Shown here: in pieces, positions 1-8,900 of the stretch
How the letters are laid out: the number at the start of each line of letters is the position of its first letter
Position numbering within the stretch: position 1 is the stretch's first letter
From: Paragyromitra xinjiangensis
Taxonomy: Eukaryota > Ascomycota > Pezizomycetes > Pezizales > Discinaceae
DNA length: 64,000 bases
NCBI GenBank assembly: GCA_038503065.1
Contig: JBCAMK010000006.1
Coordinates: 1,302,001-1,366,000, forward strand
Reading direction: 5' to 3'
Notes under the pieces: model-generated
Databases searched by the model: none
Told to the model about the DNA's origin: nothing
What the model saw: the letters and a program-made list of their open reading frames with translations, nothing else
Made by a program: the position numbers and the translations under genes

Positions 1-481
1 AGTATAGCCAAATCAGTCAATGGCAAGGGAAAGAGATGCGGCGTCTAATCCGGATCCTTTTACCCTGCTTAGCAGCCGCACTTCGTCGCCCATCGGACAA
101 ACAGTGTCCGGAGTTTGATAAAGCAATCAGCTGTGTCCGGAATTTGGTGGATTTCGCATTGATGGCTCAGTATAGAAGCCATACTAGGGAGTCCCTTGAT
201 TGGATGGATAAGTACTAGAAGAACTTTCATGCAGACAAAGAGGTATTCCTACCTTTTCGAGGCGGAAAAGGGACGAAATGCGGCAGTTGAGCACTCGCAA
301 CACAGTTGCGGGCTGAATATCAAAAAGAGCTTGCTGCAGAGAAGGGACTTTCTAAAGCTGCACGCCGTCACCAGGAAGCCGAAAATCGTCTTGCTATTCA
401 GGGAGAGGTGGAGCAGTTCTCTAGGGAAAACGCCGACTTCAACTTTCCTAAGATTCACCTGTTAACCCACTTCCAGGCTCA
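1..481 (+). pseudogene. Plavaka-type (KDZ-like) transposase remnant, left part
   Basis: The sequence reads as the late part of a Plavaka-family DNA transposon transposase. A run with GKEMRRLIRILLP and FALMAQYRSHT (about 30-200), then an FHADKEVFLPFR-like stretch, a charged helical segment, and NFPKIHLLTHF just before 480 match the typical motif order of the family. The frame is broken: a TAG follows DKY at 216-218 where the family usually has a leucine codon, and further shifts are needed to connect the pieces. The gene enters from the left edge and is cut at 481 by the ORF1-only LINE H1. The probable continuation is at 2767. Family assignment is from remembered motifs, not a search. The gene is dead. 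Confidence 0.6.
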
Positions 482-790
482 CGTTTATTTATTTATTTAT
501 TGTTCATACTCACATGCATCCGAATCGGATATGGCGTACAATAAGAGAAAACCCAACAGGAATGAAAAAAAAAAAAACAAAAACAAACTAACTAAATCCT
601 CCACCAGTTCCATCTCAGCCTCTCTCAGGCTTGTCGTCAGTTGATATGATAAGGAAAGACAAGTGACTACCCGAAGATCTCAACCTGTTCCTTTTTCCTT
701 CACCATCGCATGTTTTGTGCCTATAGCACTCCTTCCACTGAGTCCTAAGACCCCTGAAGGCTGGTTGAATCATAACAGGTAGGGGAAAAC
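482..790 (-). other. H1 3' UTR with conserved stem-loops and (AATA)n tail
   Basis: On the minus strand this holds a GCTATAGGC-type block, a stem-loop at 617-631 (AGCCT/AGGCT, preceded by CTGACGA at 634-640 and followed by GAGATGG), and a tail-proximal hairpin ATCCG-ATT-CGGAT (517-530). It ends in repeated AATA. The same elements lie in the same order in H2 and, in diverged form, in E. They are candidates for the sites by which the reverse transcriptase of an autonomous partner recognises the RNA. Confidence 0.7.
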
Positions 791-2338
791 TTAAACAACC
801 ATGCGATCCTGACGTTCGCTGGCTCTAAGTCTTGCTTGGGTGAGTGTGAGGCAACCAGAGAAGTTACCACGATGCTGTTCGTTACAGTTCTTGCAACGGA
901 TGATAGTGTGGAGGCAGGGAGCTCCCTTGATGGTGCAAGAGGAGGTTGCGCAAGAGTGAGAGGATGCTGTATGTGGCCCAGCGCAGATGTTGCAGTAAGG
1001 GGTTTTGCTGGTACAGCGTTGTTGTGGGTGGCCAAAGGCCAGGCAGGTAGTGCATTGGGTGTCTGGCCCAAAGCGAAGGTATTTGGTGACTTTGTGACGA
1101 AGTCCAAACATGGAGAGCCCTCTCTCAAGGGCAGTGGTGGCAGGCTGCTTCCCCACAATGGTAAGAACCATGGAGGATGCCTGTTTCCCCTCTCTCTGCT
1201 CAGGTCTAGTGAGCCAGCGGGGGTCGCAGAGTAGGGTGGTGCCTGGGTTAAACTGCTCAACCTCAGACCTGATCTGCTGGAATCCCTCTTTGCCAGAGGG
1301 GATGGAGGTGGGAACGTTGTGCACAACAACTTGGGTCAGGACTGCTTCCTTCTCCATGCTGGTGGCATTGGGAATGGTGGTGCGAACAACTTCCTCAAGC
1401 TTCTGTCTTTGCTTAAGGAGGGAGTCGGAGGTGGTGGAGGTGACAGCAATGAGCTGCACATGATGGGCAGGAGTGAATCGCACTTCTGCAATCAATGGCC
1501 TTTCCAGGGCAGCATTGACTGCATTGCAAATGAGGAGTGGGGTGATGTCATCAGGGATGGGTAGACCATTCCTGGTAATGATGAGGGTTCTGTCGCGTTT
1601 GGGAGGCGCTGTGGGTTGTTTGGGAGGCTTGGAGGCCTTGTTGGCGGGTCTGGAAGCCTTTTTAGAGGCAACCTGAGCCCAGGAGGTGGTGGCTGGTGGG
1701 GGAGCAGATGCTGGAGGTAGGGGGAGGTTGGCAGAAGTCAGAATGGTTGTGAGGGTCCGCTTCTGTTCAAGGTCTGCAACCTTGGAGGTGAGGGTAGCCA
1801 CCTTTTCCACTAGAGCTGGGTCGTTGTGGAAGGTAGGGGCTGGTGGTGGGGTGAGGATGGCTTTTTCAAGCTGTTTGACGTGTTTGGTGAGTGCTTTGAT
1901 GAGCCTGTTCTGCTCATCCATCACTGCAAAGAGGGAAGGGTTGTAGTTTTCCCCAGTGCCAATGGCACCAAGGCGATCTAGATTGCTGTTGCTGTCATCC
2001 ATCTGGATGACTGGAGGTAGGGTGGTGGAGAAGGTGAGGGGTCCCTCAGTGTCCGTCATGTCAGAGTCAGACTCTTCCAGGAGGACAGAGCCACTGTCTG
2101 TAGGCTCTGTGGCGGGCAGGGAGGCATAGTGTGGTAGGGGGACTGCTGGGCAAAGTGGCAGGGCTTGTGTAGGTGTTTGCTCTGGGTCCCCATGGAGCAG
2201 AGGCGAAAATTGGGTGTTTGGGGGTGTTGTAGGGGCGCCAAAGGGCGTTTGGAGCGAGTTTTGAGGTGAGCTAGCCACAGAAGAGGGAGACCTGAAGCCT
2301 CTGCCTCTCCCTCTGCCTCTAGACGAAGAGGAAGACAT
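791..2338 (-). CDS. LINE ORF1 (gag-like RNA-binding protein) of H1
   Basis: A 515-residue intact ORF with ATG at 2336-2338. The N-terminus is an Arg/Gly/Ser-rich stretch (MSSSSSRGRGRGRG). A Pro/Thr/Ser-rich region follows, then a predicted coiled coil (about residues 150-200, with LIKALTKHVKQLEKA), a Lys/Pro linker, a conserved central domain and three C-terminal CCHC-type zinc knuckles: CTTCLAFGHPQQRC, CNICAGPH with following Cys, and CKNCNEQHRG with following Cys. Tad/I-type ORF1 proteins of this plan bind element RNA and help form the retrotransposition particle. An intact frame in an element with no ORF2 suggests that ORF1 is retained for a purpose, or that the copy is very young. Confidence 0.9.
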   Translation of the reverse strand: MSSSSSRGRGRGRGFRSPSSVASSPQNSLQTPFGAPTTPPNTQFSPLLHGDPEQTPTQALPLCPAVPLPHYASLPATEPTDSGSVLLEESDSDMTDTEGPLTFSTTLPPVIQMDDSNSNLDRLGAIGTGENYNPSLFAVMDEQNRLIKALTKHVKQLEKAILTPPPAPTFHNDPALVEKVATLTSKVADLEQKRTLTTILTSANLPLPPASAPPPATTSWAQVASKKASRPANKASKPPKQPTAPPKRDRTLIITRNGLPIPDDITPLLICNAVNAALERPLIAEVRFTPAHHVQLIAVTSTTSDSLLKQRQKLEEVVRTTIPNATSMEKEAVLTQVVVHNVPTSIPSGKEGFQQIRSEVEQFNPGTTLLCDPRWLTRPEQREGKQASSMVLTIVGKQPATTALERGLSMFGLRHKVTKYLRFGPDTQCTTCLAFGHPQQRCTSKTPYCNICAGPHTASSHSCATSSCTIKGAPCLHTIIRCKNCNEQHRGNFSGCLTLTQARLRASERQDRMVV

Positions 2339-2766
2339 GGAGGAGGGTCCTGAACCGACAGGAGGTGGGGGGGGTGGTTGCTGTGCCCTGGGGGGGAGGG
2401 CTGGCGGTTGGGAATGGGAAATCGATCAGAACTTCTGCAGTTCTGGTCGGATCCGAACAAACGAGAGGGCGATCGAACGGGCGCGTCGAGGCGGTTCCAA
2501 AAAGCCCGGGGTCGAGCTAATCGGACGAAAACTGGTGGAGTTATGAGAAAATGCAGAATCTCAAGATTTGGTGAGGTTTTTGTGAAGTGAGGGGTAAATA
2601 AGCGAATTCGACAACAACTTTTGCAAATCCGGAGCAAACCAGACGTACAATAGCAGGATCGAACGGGGGCAGCGAGGCGAGTCCGAATAATCAAAAAGTA
2701 GAGCAATTGGAGTAAAACTGGTGGAGTTGTGACCAAAAAGTCACTTTGGCGTTGTTGTTGTCGGTC
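2339..2766 (-). promoter_or_regulatory. H1 5' UTR of two tandem ~185-bp monomers
   Basis: The 15-mer AACTCCACCAGTTTT (minus strand) occurs twice, at 2713-2727 and 2528-2542, 185 bp apart. After each copy the sequence continues in parallel (ATT.GCTC, CTTTTTG, CGCCTCG, CCCGTTCGATC). The 5' UTR is therefore made of two diverged monomers, as in some mouse L1 promoters. E has related words (CCAGTTCTTGTCCGATT at about 16330) in its own 5' UTR. A promoter role is inferred. H2 keeps only the ORF-proximal monomer. Confidence 0.55.
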
Positions 2767-3207
2767 CTATAGATAGATACTCATCAGCTAGTCCTTGTGA
2801 GGATGCTACGAGCCTTTCCAGGTGGAGGCAGGATTACTGACATCCATGGGATGGTGAGAGTATCTACTAGGCTGGCGGACGATCGATTCGTTGTGGGGAT
2901 AAAGAGTATCATAGGAATAGCACATCTCATTCCCGAGCACCCGGAGCTCCAAGAGAATAATACTACATCAGCAAAACTGATTTTGATCCTGGCTTCCGTT
3001 TCTAGGTCCCGCGTTCTCCAGGAGGTCTGAGTGTTGGTGTGGGAGAGTCCTGAGCGCAACTGGATCAGCCACCCGTCTTCTGGCCTATTTTGGTTGCTAC
3101 AGGACGGAAGGACTGTGCTCCAGTGCATGCTGTGGACCTTGCCTACAAGCCCATGGACTGTCCTGGAGCTTCCTAGAGCAGAGCTGCATGGTCCATGGAG
3201 CTCTCAG
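2767..3207 (+). pseudogene. Plavaka-like transposase remnant, right part
   Basis: From about 2797 one frame reads GMVRVSTRLADDRFVVGIKS and then IIGIAHLIPEHPE. The IAHLIPE motif with its preceding basic stretch resembles the C-terminal end of Plavaka transposases. After about 2955 the likely continuation (YYISKTDFDPGF) lies in another frame, so there is at least one frameshift. The stretch 3030-3207 shows no motif I recognise and may be the transposon's non-coding end. It is cut at 3208 by the LTR of G0. Together with 1-481 this is probably one transposase split by H1. There is a gap between the two parts that I cannot account for. Confidence 0.45.
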
Positions 3208-3940
3208 TGTAACGGGGGTGGTCCTCTAGACAACTGCTAAGGCTAGGTAGGAAAATGGCTTTTGCTTATACTAAAGTAAGGCTGAGATCTTAAAGTATTT
3301 TCGTGCAGTATACTCAATAATCTTAAGGGCGGAACTTGGTAATTCTCGTCACTAGGTCTCTGGTTGAAGATAGAGAAGAGCAACTGGTGGCGGGGCTCGC
3401 CAGTACTTGTAGTACTGCATGCTCGCCGCCTCTACTCAGTTCTACTCAGCTGGGGGATCCAGTTAACCCTGAATCCTGTCAGTGATCATGGGCGGGTCTC
3501 TTCGGAAGTGTTCTCTCACATTCCGCTGGAGTTCTGCACCTCATGTGCAACCGCTCCTCATGCACTGCTCTACCAGTCAGGACTCTATGATCCGCCAGCC
3601 TAGTCCTGCAGGACTACTTGCATGGCGCTGATCAGTCCATAGTTGCGTCAGGTGTCCGCTAGAATAGTTCTCCCAGTTGCGCTGCCTATAAGCCATGGCT
3701 GGTGGGGCATGCACAGGTGGGTTAGGAACTCAACCGCATTTCTATGTGCTTGATGTCATCGGAGATCTGCTACAGGCCCGTCAGCCTTAGCACCTCCGGA
3801 TGTTCCTAACCACCAGGTCAGCGGGGTACTGGTGTTCCCTAGCATGTGGTAGCAACTCCACTCATGCTGGTCCTTGTACCTCTCCGTCTGCCCAGGTCTA
3901 TTCTACCATTCGCATGTAACAGCCTTGTGGGTCTGTTACA
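3208..3940 (-). repeat. 3' LTR of gypsy element G0
   Basis: A 733-bp LTR bounded by TGTAAC and GTTACA inverted ends. Read on the minus strand it starts TGTAACAGACCCACAAGG and closely matches the 733-bp 5' LTR of G2 at 30801-31533 over its whole length, so G0 and G2 belong to one family. It lies immediately downstream (minus strand) of a polypurine tract, which makes it the 3' LTR. It sits inside the Plavaka remnant. Confidence 0.9.
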
Positions 3941-4259
3941 GTACCTCCCTCTCCTAAATCCTGTCTTCGGGATCTTTTACTGCTTGAGTTCTATAGTCTA
4001 GTCTATTCTTCTAAACTTCTAGGTCTACTACTCTAGTACTGTAAAAGGAAATTTTCGTGTACATAGCGGAAATGATTTGAACCAAAGGAAAACAAGAACT
4101 ATAAGGAAATGGGCTACTCTGGCCCCGCAATCCTCCTGTCTCGCGGCTTCTTAGGGTACCTCTTGTGGAAATCTGAAAGGGCCTCTTCGGCACTATTTCT
4201 AAGATGTTCCCATGGTTCCCATGTAGCCTCTTCCTGATCATAACCTTCCCACAGCACCG
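3941..4259 (-). pseudogene. G0 integrase C-terminus with chromodomain, plus polypurine tract
   Basis: On the minus strand, 4117-4259 encodes the end of a chromovirus integrase: VLWEGYDQEEATWEPWEHL is a classic chromodomain core, followed by a short basic tail (HKRYPKKPRDRR) and a stop at about 4114. Between the stop and the LTR lies about 170 bp ending in AGGAGAGGGAGGTAC (3941-3955 on the plus strand), the polypurine tract that primes plus-strand DNA. Chromodomains of this class direct integration to heterochromatin. The rest of pol is missing because LINE L1 begins at 4260. Confidence 0.85.
4251..4259. repeat. Target sequence ACAGCACCG at the 5' end of L1
   Basis: These nine bases belong to the chromodomain codons of G0 (the complement of codons for V-L-W). 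The almost identical ACAACACCG follows the poly(A) tails of L1 (10001-10009) and L2 (15703-15711), directly before the next element. This is what is expected if each LINE entered the same target and duplicated it. The first A can also be counted as poly(A). Confidence 0.6.
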
Positions 4260-4407
4260 TCCCCGCGACTAAAAAGATCCCTGCAAAACACCAAAATCTA
4301 CGTTGCAACGGCGTTACACACACCCAAAAGTCTTTAACTCTTGCGCTTCATTTATCACCACCCTTACCCCGCTTTCACAAAGCACGGGCGCATTGCCCCA
4401 CAACACA
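4260..4407 (+). promoter_or_regulatory. L1 5' UTR with conserved core
   Basis: The 5' UTR contains AAAAAGATCCCTGCAAAAC, then ACGTTGCAACGGCGTTACAC (palindrome CGTTG-CAACG), then AAAAGTCTTTAACTCTT. The same blocks occur in order in all L elements with a preserved 5' end (L1-L7, L9), including the ORF1-only L3 and L5, while the bases between them differ. This points to an internal promoter or an RNA structure. There is no ATG in the ORF1 frame here. Confidence 0.55.
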
Positions 4408-5976
4408 CTGGATTCTCCTCAAACTCCACCAAGGCATTCCAGAACCCCATCCCCATCTCCTGTAAAGCTTGTAGGCCTTGGCCCCAGCTTCACCCTCCCC
4501 ATCATCGGCCGCAAAAGAGAACTCTCAAACCCCTCACCTGCCCCAGCCCGCTCCGGCTCACCCACCAAGATGTCCCTCCCAGGATCCACTGGCCTCTCCA
4601 TGTTTGGGGACCCTGCTACTGCAGGACCAGCCAAGCTCACTACCGATTCTCAATACATCGACGAGGAGCACATGGGAGAAATCCCAATTGACTCTACCCC
4701 CAACTGGCTAAAAGACTTTGACTCTGCTGAAGACTACATGCCCGAACTCTCCTCTGGCGAAGACTGTGGCCAATATCAATCCTGGCTCATGAAAAGTAGT
4801 TTCGCCCGCATCGACGCCAAAATGGTCGAAGACAACCAGTTCCTCCTCCACAAAGTCTCTGAACAGAGGGACAACATTGACGCTCTCAAGAAAGAAACTC
4901 AACACTTGCAACATATGGTTGCCTCTTTGTCCACCGCCATGAATGGCATGTCCTCCCTTCTCCAAAAGATGGACAAGAAACTCAACACCACCCCCCCTCA
5001 CCAAAACACCAACACCAACACAACCCCCCCTCCAGCGCGCAATGTTCCCTTGGTCAATAATGGCAAACCCATCACCTATGCCCAGGCAGCCCAGAAGCCT
5101 GCAGCACCACAAACCAAAAACAATGGCCGCAAAAAGAAAGCCCCAGTGCCAAAGCTCTTTCAACCTCAATTCACAACCATCAACCGTCAAATTGTCGTAG
5201 AAACCTCTGGTGACATTCCTGAAGAACTCACCAATGGTGCGATCCTCACAGCAATAAACAAAGAACTTGCCCCCCGCAACACCTCCCTCCTCATCTGCAC
5301 CAAAACAGCACGACAAAACCTCGTGCTCACCACCAGACCCGATGAATCCGCAGAACAAATCTGCTCCGCCTACTCCAAAGAAATCGAAAAGGCATGCACC
5401 CTCCTCAAGGTACCCATCACCGAAGCCCGTCCCAATTCCCGCTGGTCCAAATTTATCATTCACAATGTCCCCACCACTGTCACCATGCCAGACATCGTCA
5501 CTGCCCTTACAACAGCCATCCCAACAATCATCCTCGCTCAAACCCCAAGATGGCTCACAACTCCAGAAGCAAGGGCCAACAAAACCCATTCTGCCATTGT
5601 CATCTCCCTCCCTCAGAAATTCACCACGGAAACACTTGGTTTCTCACAAATCCCCCTTTTCAATTCCATGTGCCGCATCCAAGAATATTTTTCCGTCACT
5701 CCCACCACCCAATGCCGCAAATGTCAAGCTTACGGCCACCATCAACAAACCTGCAAAAAGGACACTGTCTGCGCAATCTGCGCGGAGCCTCATGAAACCT
5801 CCAAGCATCCATGCAACACTCCCAACTGCCCCACCGGCACCAAATGCTCCCACCCCCCAATCAGGTGCATTAACTGCAACCAATCCCACAAAGCTTTCGA
5901 ACGCAACTCTTGCACACATTATGCAAAAATCATTGCCAACATCCGCTCCACCAATAAAGACACCCCCACCATTTAA
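4408..5976 (+). CDS. L1 ORF1 (gag-like), probable CTG start
   Basis: ORF1 of a Tad1-like LINE, about 522 residues if read from CTG 4408. The first in-frame ATG is 4570, but the protein upstream of it is conserved between L lineages (PPRHSRTPSPSPVKLV, then GRKRELSNPSP) with mostly synonymous differences, so translation very likely starts earlier. CTG 4408 has A at -3 and G at +4. Regions: basic Ser-Pro-rich N-terminus (possible nuclear localisation), acidic segment, coiled coil (DNIDALKKETQHLQHMV), Lys/Pro linker, conserved central domain, and three zinc knuckles near the end (CRKCQAYGHHQQTC, CAICAEPH, CINCNQSH). It overlaps ORF2 by one base (TAATG). Confidence 0.88.
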   Translation: MDSPQTPPRHSRTPSPSPVKLVGLGPSFTLPIIGRKRELSNPSPAPARSGSPTKMSLPGSTGLSMFGDPATAGPAKLTTDSQYIDEEHMGEIPIDSTPNWLKDFDSAEDYMPELSSGEDCGQYQSWLMKSSFARIDAKMVEDNQFLLHKVSEQRDNIDALKKETQHLQHMVASLSTAMNGMSSLLQKMDKKLNTTPPHQNTNTNTTPPPARNVPLVNNGKPITYAQAAQKPAAPQTKNNGRKKKAPVPKLFQPQFTTINRQIVVETSGDIPEELTNGAILTAINKELAPRNTSLLICTKTARQNLVLTTRPDESAEQICSAYSKEIEKACTLLKVPITEARPNSRWSKFIIHNVPTTVTMPDIVTALTTAIPTIILAQTPRWLTTPEARANKTHSAIVISLPQKFTTETLGFSQIPLFNSMCRIQEYFSVTPTTQCRKCQAYGHHQQTCKKDTVCAICAEPHETSKHPCNTPNCPTGTKCSHPPIRCINCNQSHKAFERNSCTHYAKIIANIRSTNKDTPTI

Positions 5977-8900
5977 TGAATCCACAACCAAAAACGAACG
6001 GCAACACCCTGGTACAGCAGTTGAACTGTGCCAAAGGACAGGCCTCCACTCTTTCAGCAATCACTGACGCGAATAACAATTCTTCAATCATTTTTCTCTT
6101 ACTTCAGGAACCATGGCTAGATCACAACAACCTTCCCCCGCTTGCCCGGCAATTCGATGTCTTTTTCCCTTCACATCCAAACCTACCCCCCAAAGTAGCA
6201 ACATACGTTCGCAAACATCGGGGCATCAAAACCATAGTCACCGCTCAACCGAATCCCAACCTCATGATAACTCGTTGCACCCTCAGCCTTACCACTTTGG
6301 ACCTTTGCAACCTCTACTTACAACCAACAAAAGATTTACATCTTCCTATCTTCAAACATCACTTCCACCGTAACACCCTCCTTGTAGGGGACTTCAACCT
6401 CCATCACTCATGGTGGTACGGACCTAATTCTGAAGCCCACCAACATTTGTTCCCTAAATATGGAAGCACCACCCAAACCCTCATTGATTTCTTGGAAGAC
6501 AACCACTTTACTCTCCTCAATAAACCAGGCACCCTAACTCACTTTCCCAGAAATGGCTCCTCTCCCACGGCCATCGATCTTTCCTTTGCGAAAGGACTAG
6601 ATGCCCAGCTGGGTCAATGGGCCGCCATAGCAAACAATCAACACAACTCTGATCATCTCTTAATTCAAAATATTTTAAACTTACAACCACCTTCTTATAT
6701 ATCTCGATTCCTTTTTTCCAAAACGAACTGGCCCGCATTTCACGAAGCCATCCGCAATGCGAATCTCCATTTATCATATTCCACACCCGAAAGCACCTTA
6801 ATATCTTTCCAATCCATAATGCAATGCCTACAAGAGGCGATTCAAATTGCTGTACCAATGTCCAAACCGGCAACTCACACCAAAAACTGGTGGACGCCCA
6901 CACTCACAAACATCAAACGAAAGCTCGCATGGCTTCTAAGGCAAGCACGGAAACCTAATGCCCCCCCTCACTGGAAAGACAAAGCCACCGTCCTCCGCGC
7001 CACTTGGAAACAAGAAGTCAGGCTCGCACAATGGAACCATTGGCACACCTCTCTGAAAAACGCAACAGCCTCCTCTGCCTACAACCTCATCAAGGGCTCA
7101 CAAGCCCGAAACAAACCCTCAATACACAATATTGAAGGAAACACATCCACTTACGACATAGCACAAGCTTTCCATGCTACATTTTTCCCTCAACATACAG
7201 AAGATCCCCCCCCTTTTCCTCAAAATTTCCTTCCCCCCCCAACGAGGGACACATCCAACATTCCCCTCAATGTTTCCGCGCTAGAAATAGAAAAATTCCT
7301 GCAGAAAGCCAATCTCTCCACCGCAGTAGGTCCAGATGGCATCAACTACTTATCACTCAGAGAACTCCATCGAGCGAGACCACAACTCCTCACATCACTA
7401 TTCAGCGCACTCCTCACGCATGGCATTATGCCAAATGAATGGAAACACGCACATTGTGTTCCCATACCCAAAGCCAATAAACCCGATTATACACAAGCCA
7501 AGAGTCATCGACCGGTCTCCCTCCTTTCCTGCCTAGGGAAACTACTCGAAAAACTCATGGCCAAAAGACTCGAATCAATAGCTTCCCAAAACGGAGCACT
7601 CCAATCACATCACACGGGCGCAAGATCAGGCATTTCTGCCTCCGATTCCCTTCTATCCCTTCTCACCAATGCCACAAAACACATTTCAGTACCACAACAA
7701 TTTCAAGTCAAACATGGACAAGTCTTACGTCCCACTTTACTTGCAACAGACATAGAAGGCGCCTTCAACTGCGTCTCTTATCCCAGATTTCTAGACATCC
7801 TGAAGCACTACACCTTTCCTACATGGTGCATTCGATGGCTCACCAGCTTCACTTCCAACCGCACAATTGCCTTTCGCATCAATGGAGAAATAGGCCCCAC
7901 CAACACCCTATCAACGGGCCTTCCCCAAGGCTCTCCAATATCATCAATAGCCTTCACCATATATGCAAGCGCACTAGATTCTCCAACTGCCTTACAAACA
8001 AATACAGAGCTTTCAACCATCTACATCGACGATGACACCATGCTTCAAAATGCACGCACCCGCCCCTTTGCCGTCAAAAGACTGGAAGAGCGCTTCAAGT
8101 GTAAGCTCGATAGGGCCTTACATCTCAATATCACGTTCTCCCCCCCAAAAACTGAACTCATGCACATTATCCCAACCCAAGCCAAGCTTTCACAAGCAGG
8201 CATGGACACCCCAATCAACATCCTAGGGAGCAGCATAACTCCCTCCACGCACATCAAAACCCTAGGCATCATCGTTGATCAACGATTACTTTTTCACAAA
8301 CATGCCTTTAAAGCGGCTTCTAGTCTCCGTTCCACCACCGAATTAATCCGAAAATTGGTTCGAAACAAAGGCCCAACCCCCAACCTCCTTCATCAACTGT
8401 CAAATTCTATCGCCCTTCCCGGAGCCCTATACGGGGCCGAAGTCTGGTGGACAGGAAGTCAATCAATTCTTGACCGCCTCAATCCCGCTTACCACAAATT
8501 GGCTCGCCTAATTACAGGTCTCCCCCGGTGGACCCCAATCAACAAACTCCTCCCCGAATCAGGCCTACCTCCACTTCACCTTTTGTTGGACATGCACTCC
8601 CAACGTTATGGCATCCGACTCTTGAGGAATGCACAACACCCCCTACACCAATCCCTCCTCACATACCTGCACCCTTCCAACAAACAAGGGACAGGCCTGC
8701 AACGCATTGGCTCCCTCATAACAAGATTTCTCGATGGCCCCCCACTAGAAACTCTTACCCCCCCCACTTCTCCCTACCTCGCAAACGCCAACATTCACAT
8801 ATCAGGCACGAAACAATCCGCCTCCCTCACTCACCTCGATTGGCTCCAAACTCTGCATGGCGCATGGGTATTATATTCTGATGGTTCCAAACAAGAAAAT

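Larger units (their letters stand above)
482..2766 (-). mobile_element. H1: ORF1-only non-autonomous LINE
   Basis: This is a short LINE on the minus strand with one gene, a gag-like ORF1, and no endonuclease or reverse transcriptase. Its 3' end (482-500) is an (AATA)n tail. About 300 bp of 3' UTR separates the tail from the ORF1 stop, so no ORF2 was ever present in this copy. H2 at 61635-63735 has the same structure and a nearly identical protein, so this is a family and not a chance deletion. Its 3' UTR is related in three blocks to that of the complete LINE E. The 5' end near 2766 is an estimate based on a CGACAAC-like start also seen in E. I see no target duplication. Confidence 0.85.

Noticed and set aside
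2964..2974. CATCAGCAAAA preceded by TA in the Plavaka remnant, identical to the D1/D2 end
   Set aside because: No inverted partner nearby, and the bases fit the codons of the transposase remnant (YYISKTDF). Probably coincidence.
4260..4330. Possible HDV-like ribozyme at the 5' end of L elements, as in R2 LINEs
   Set aside because: The conserved 5' block has a short palindrome (CGTTG/CAACG), but I could not build the nested double pseudoknot. A covariance-model search would decide.
4708..5589. A long minus-strand frame (293 codons) inside L1 ORF1, and similar ones opposite other LINE ORFs and opposite H ORF1
   Set aside because: They are antisense shadows of GC-biased coding sequence: low complexity, no motifs, and not conserved as protein between copies.
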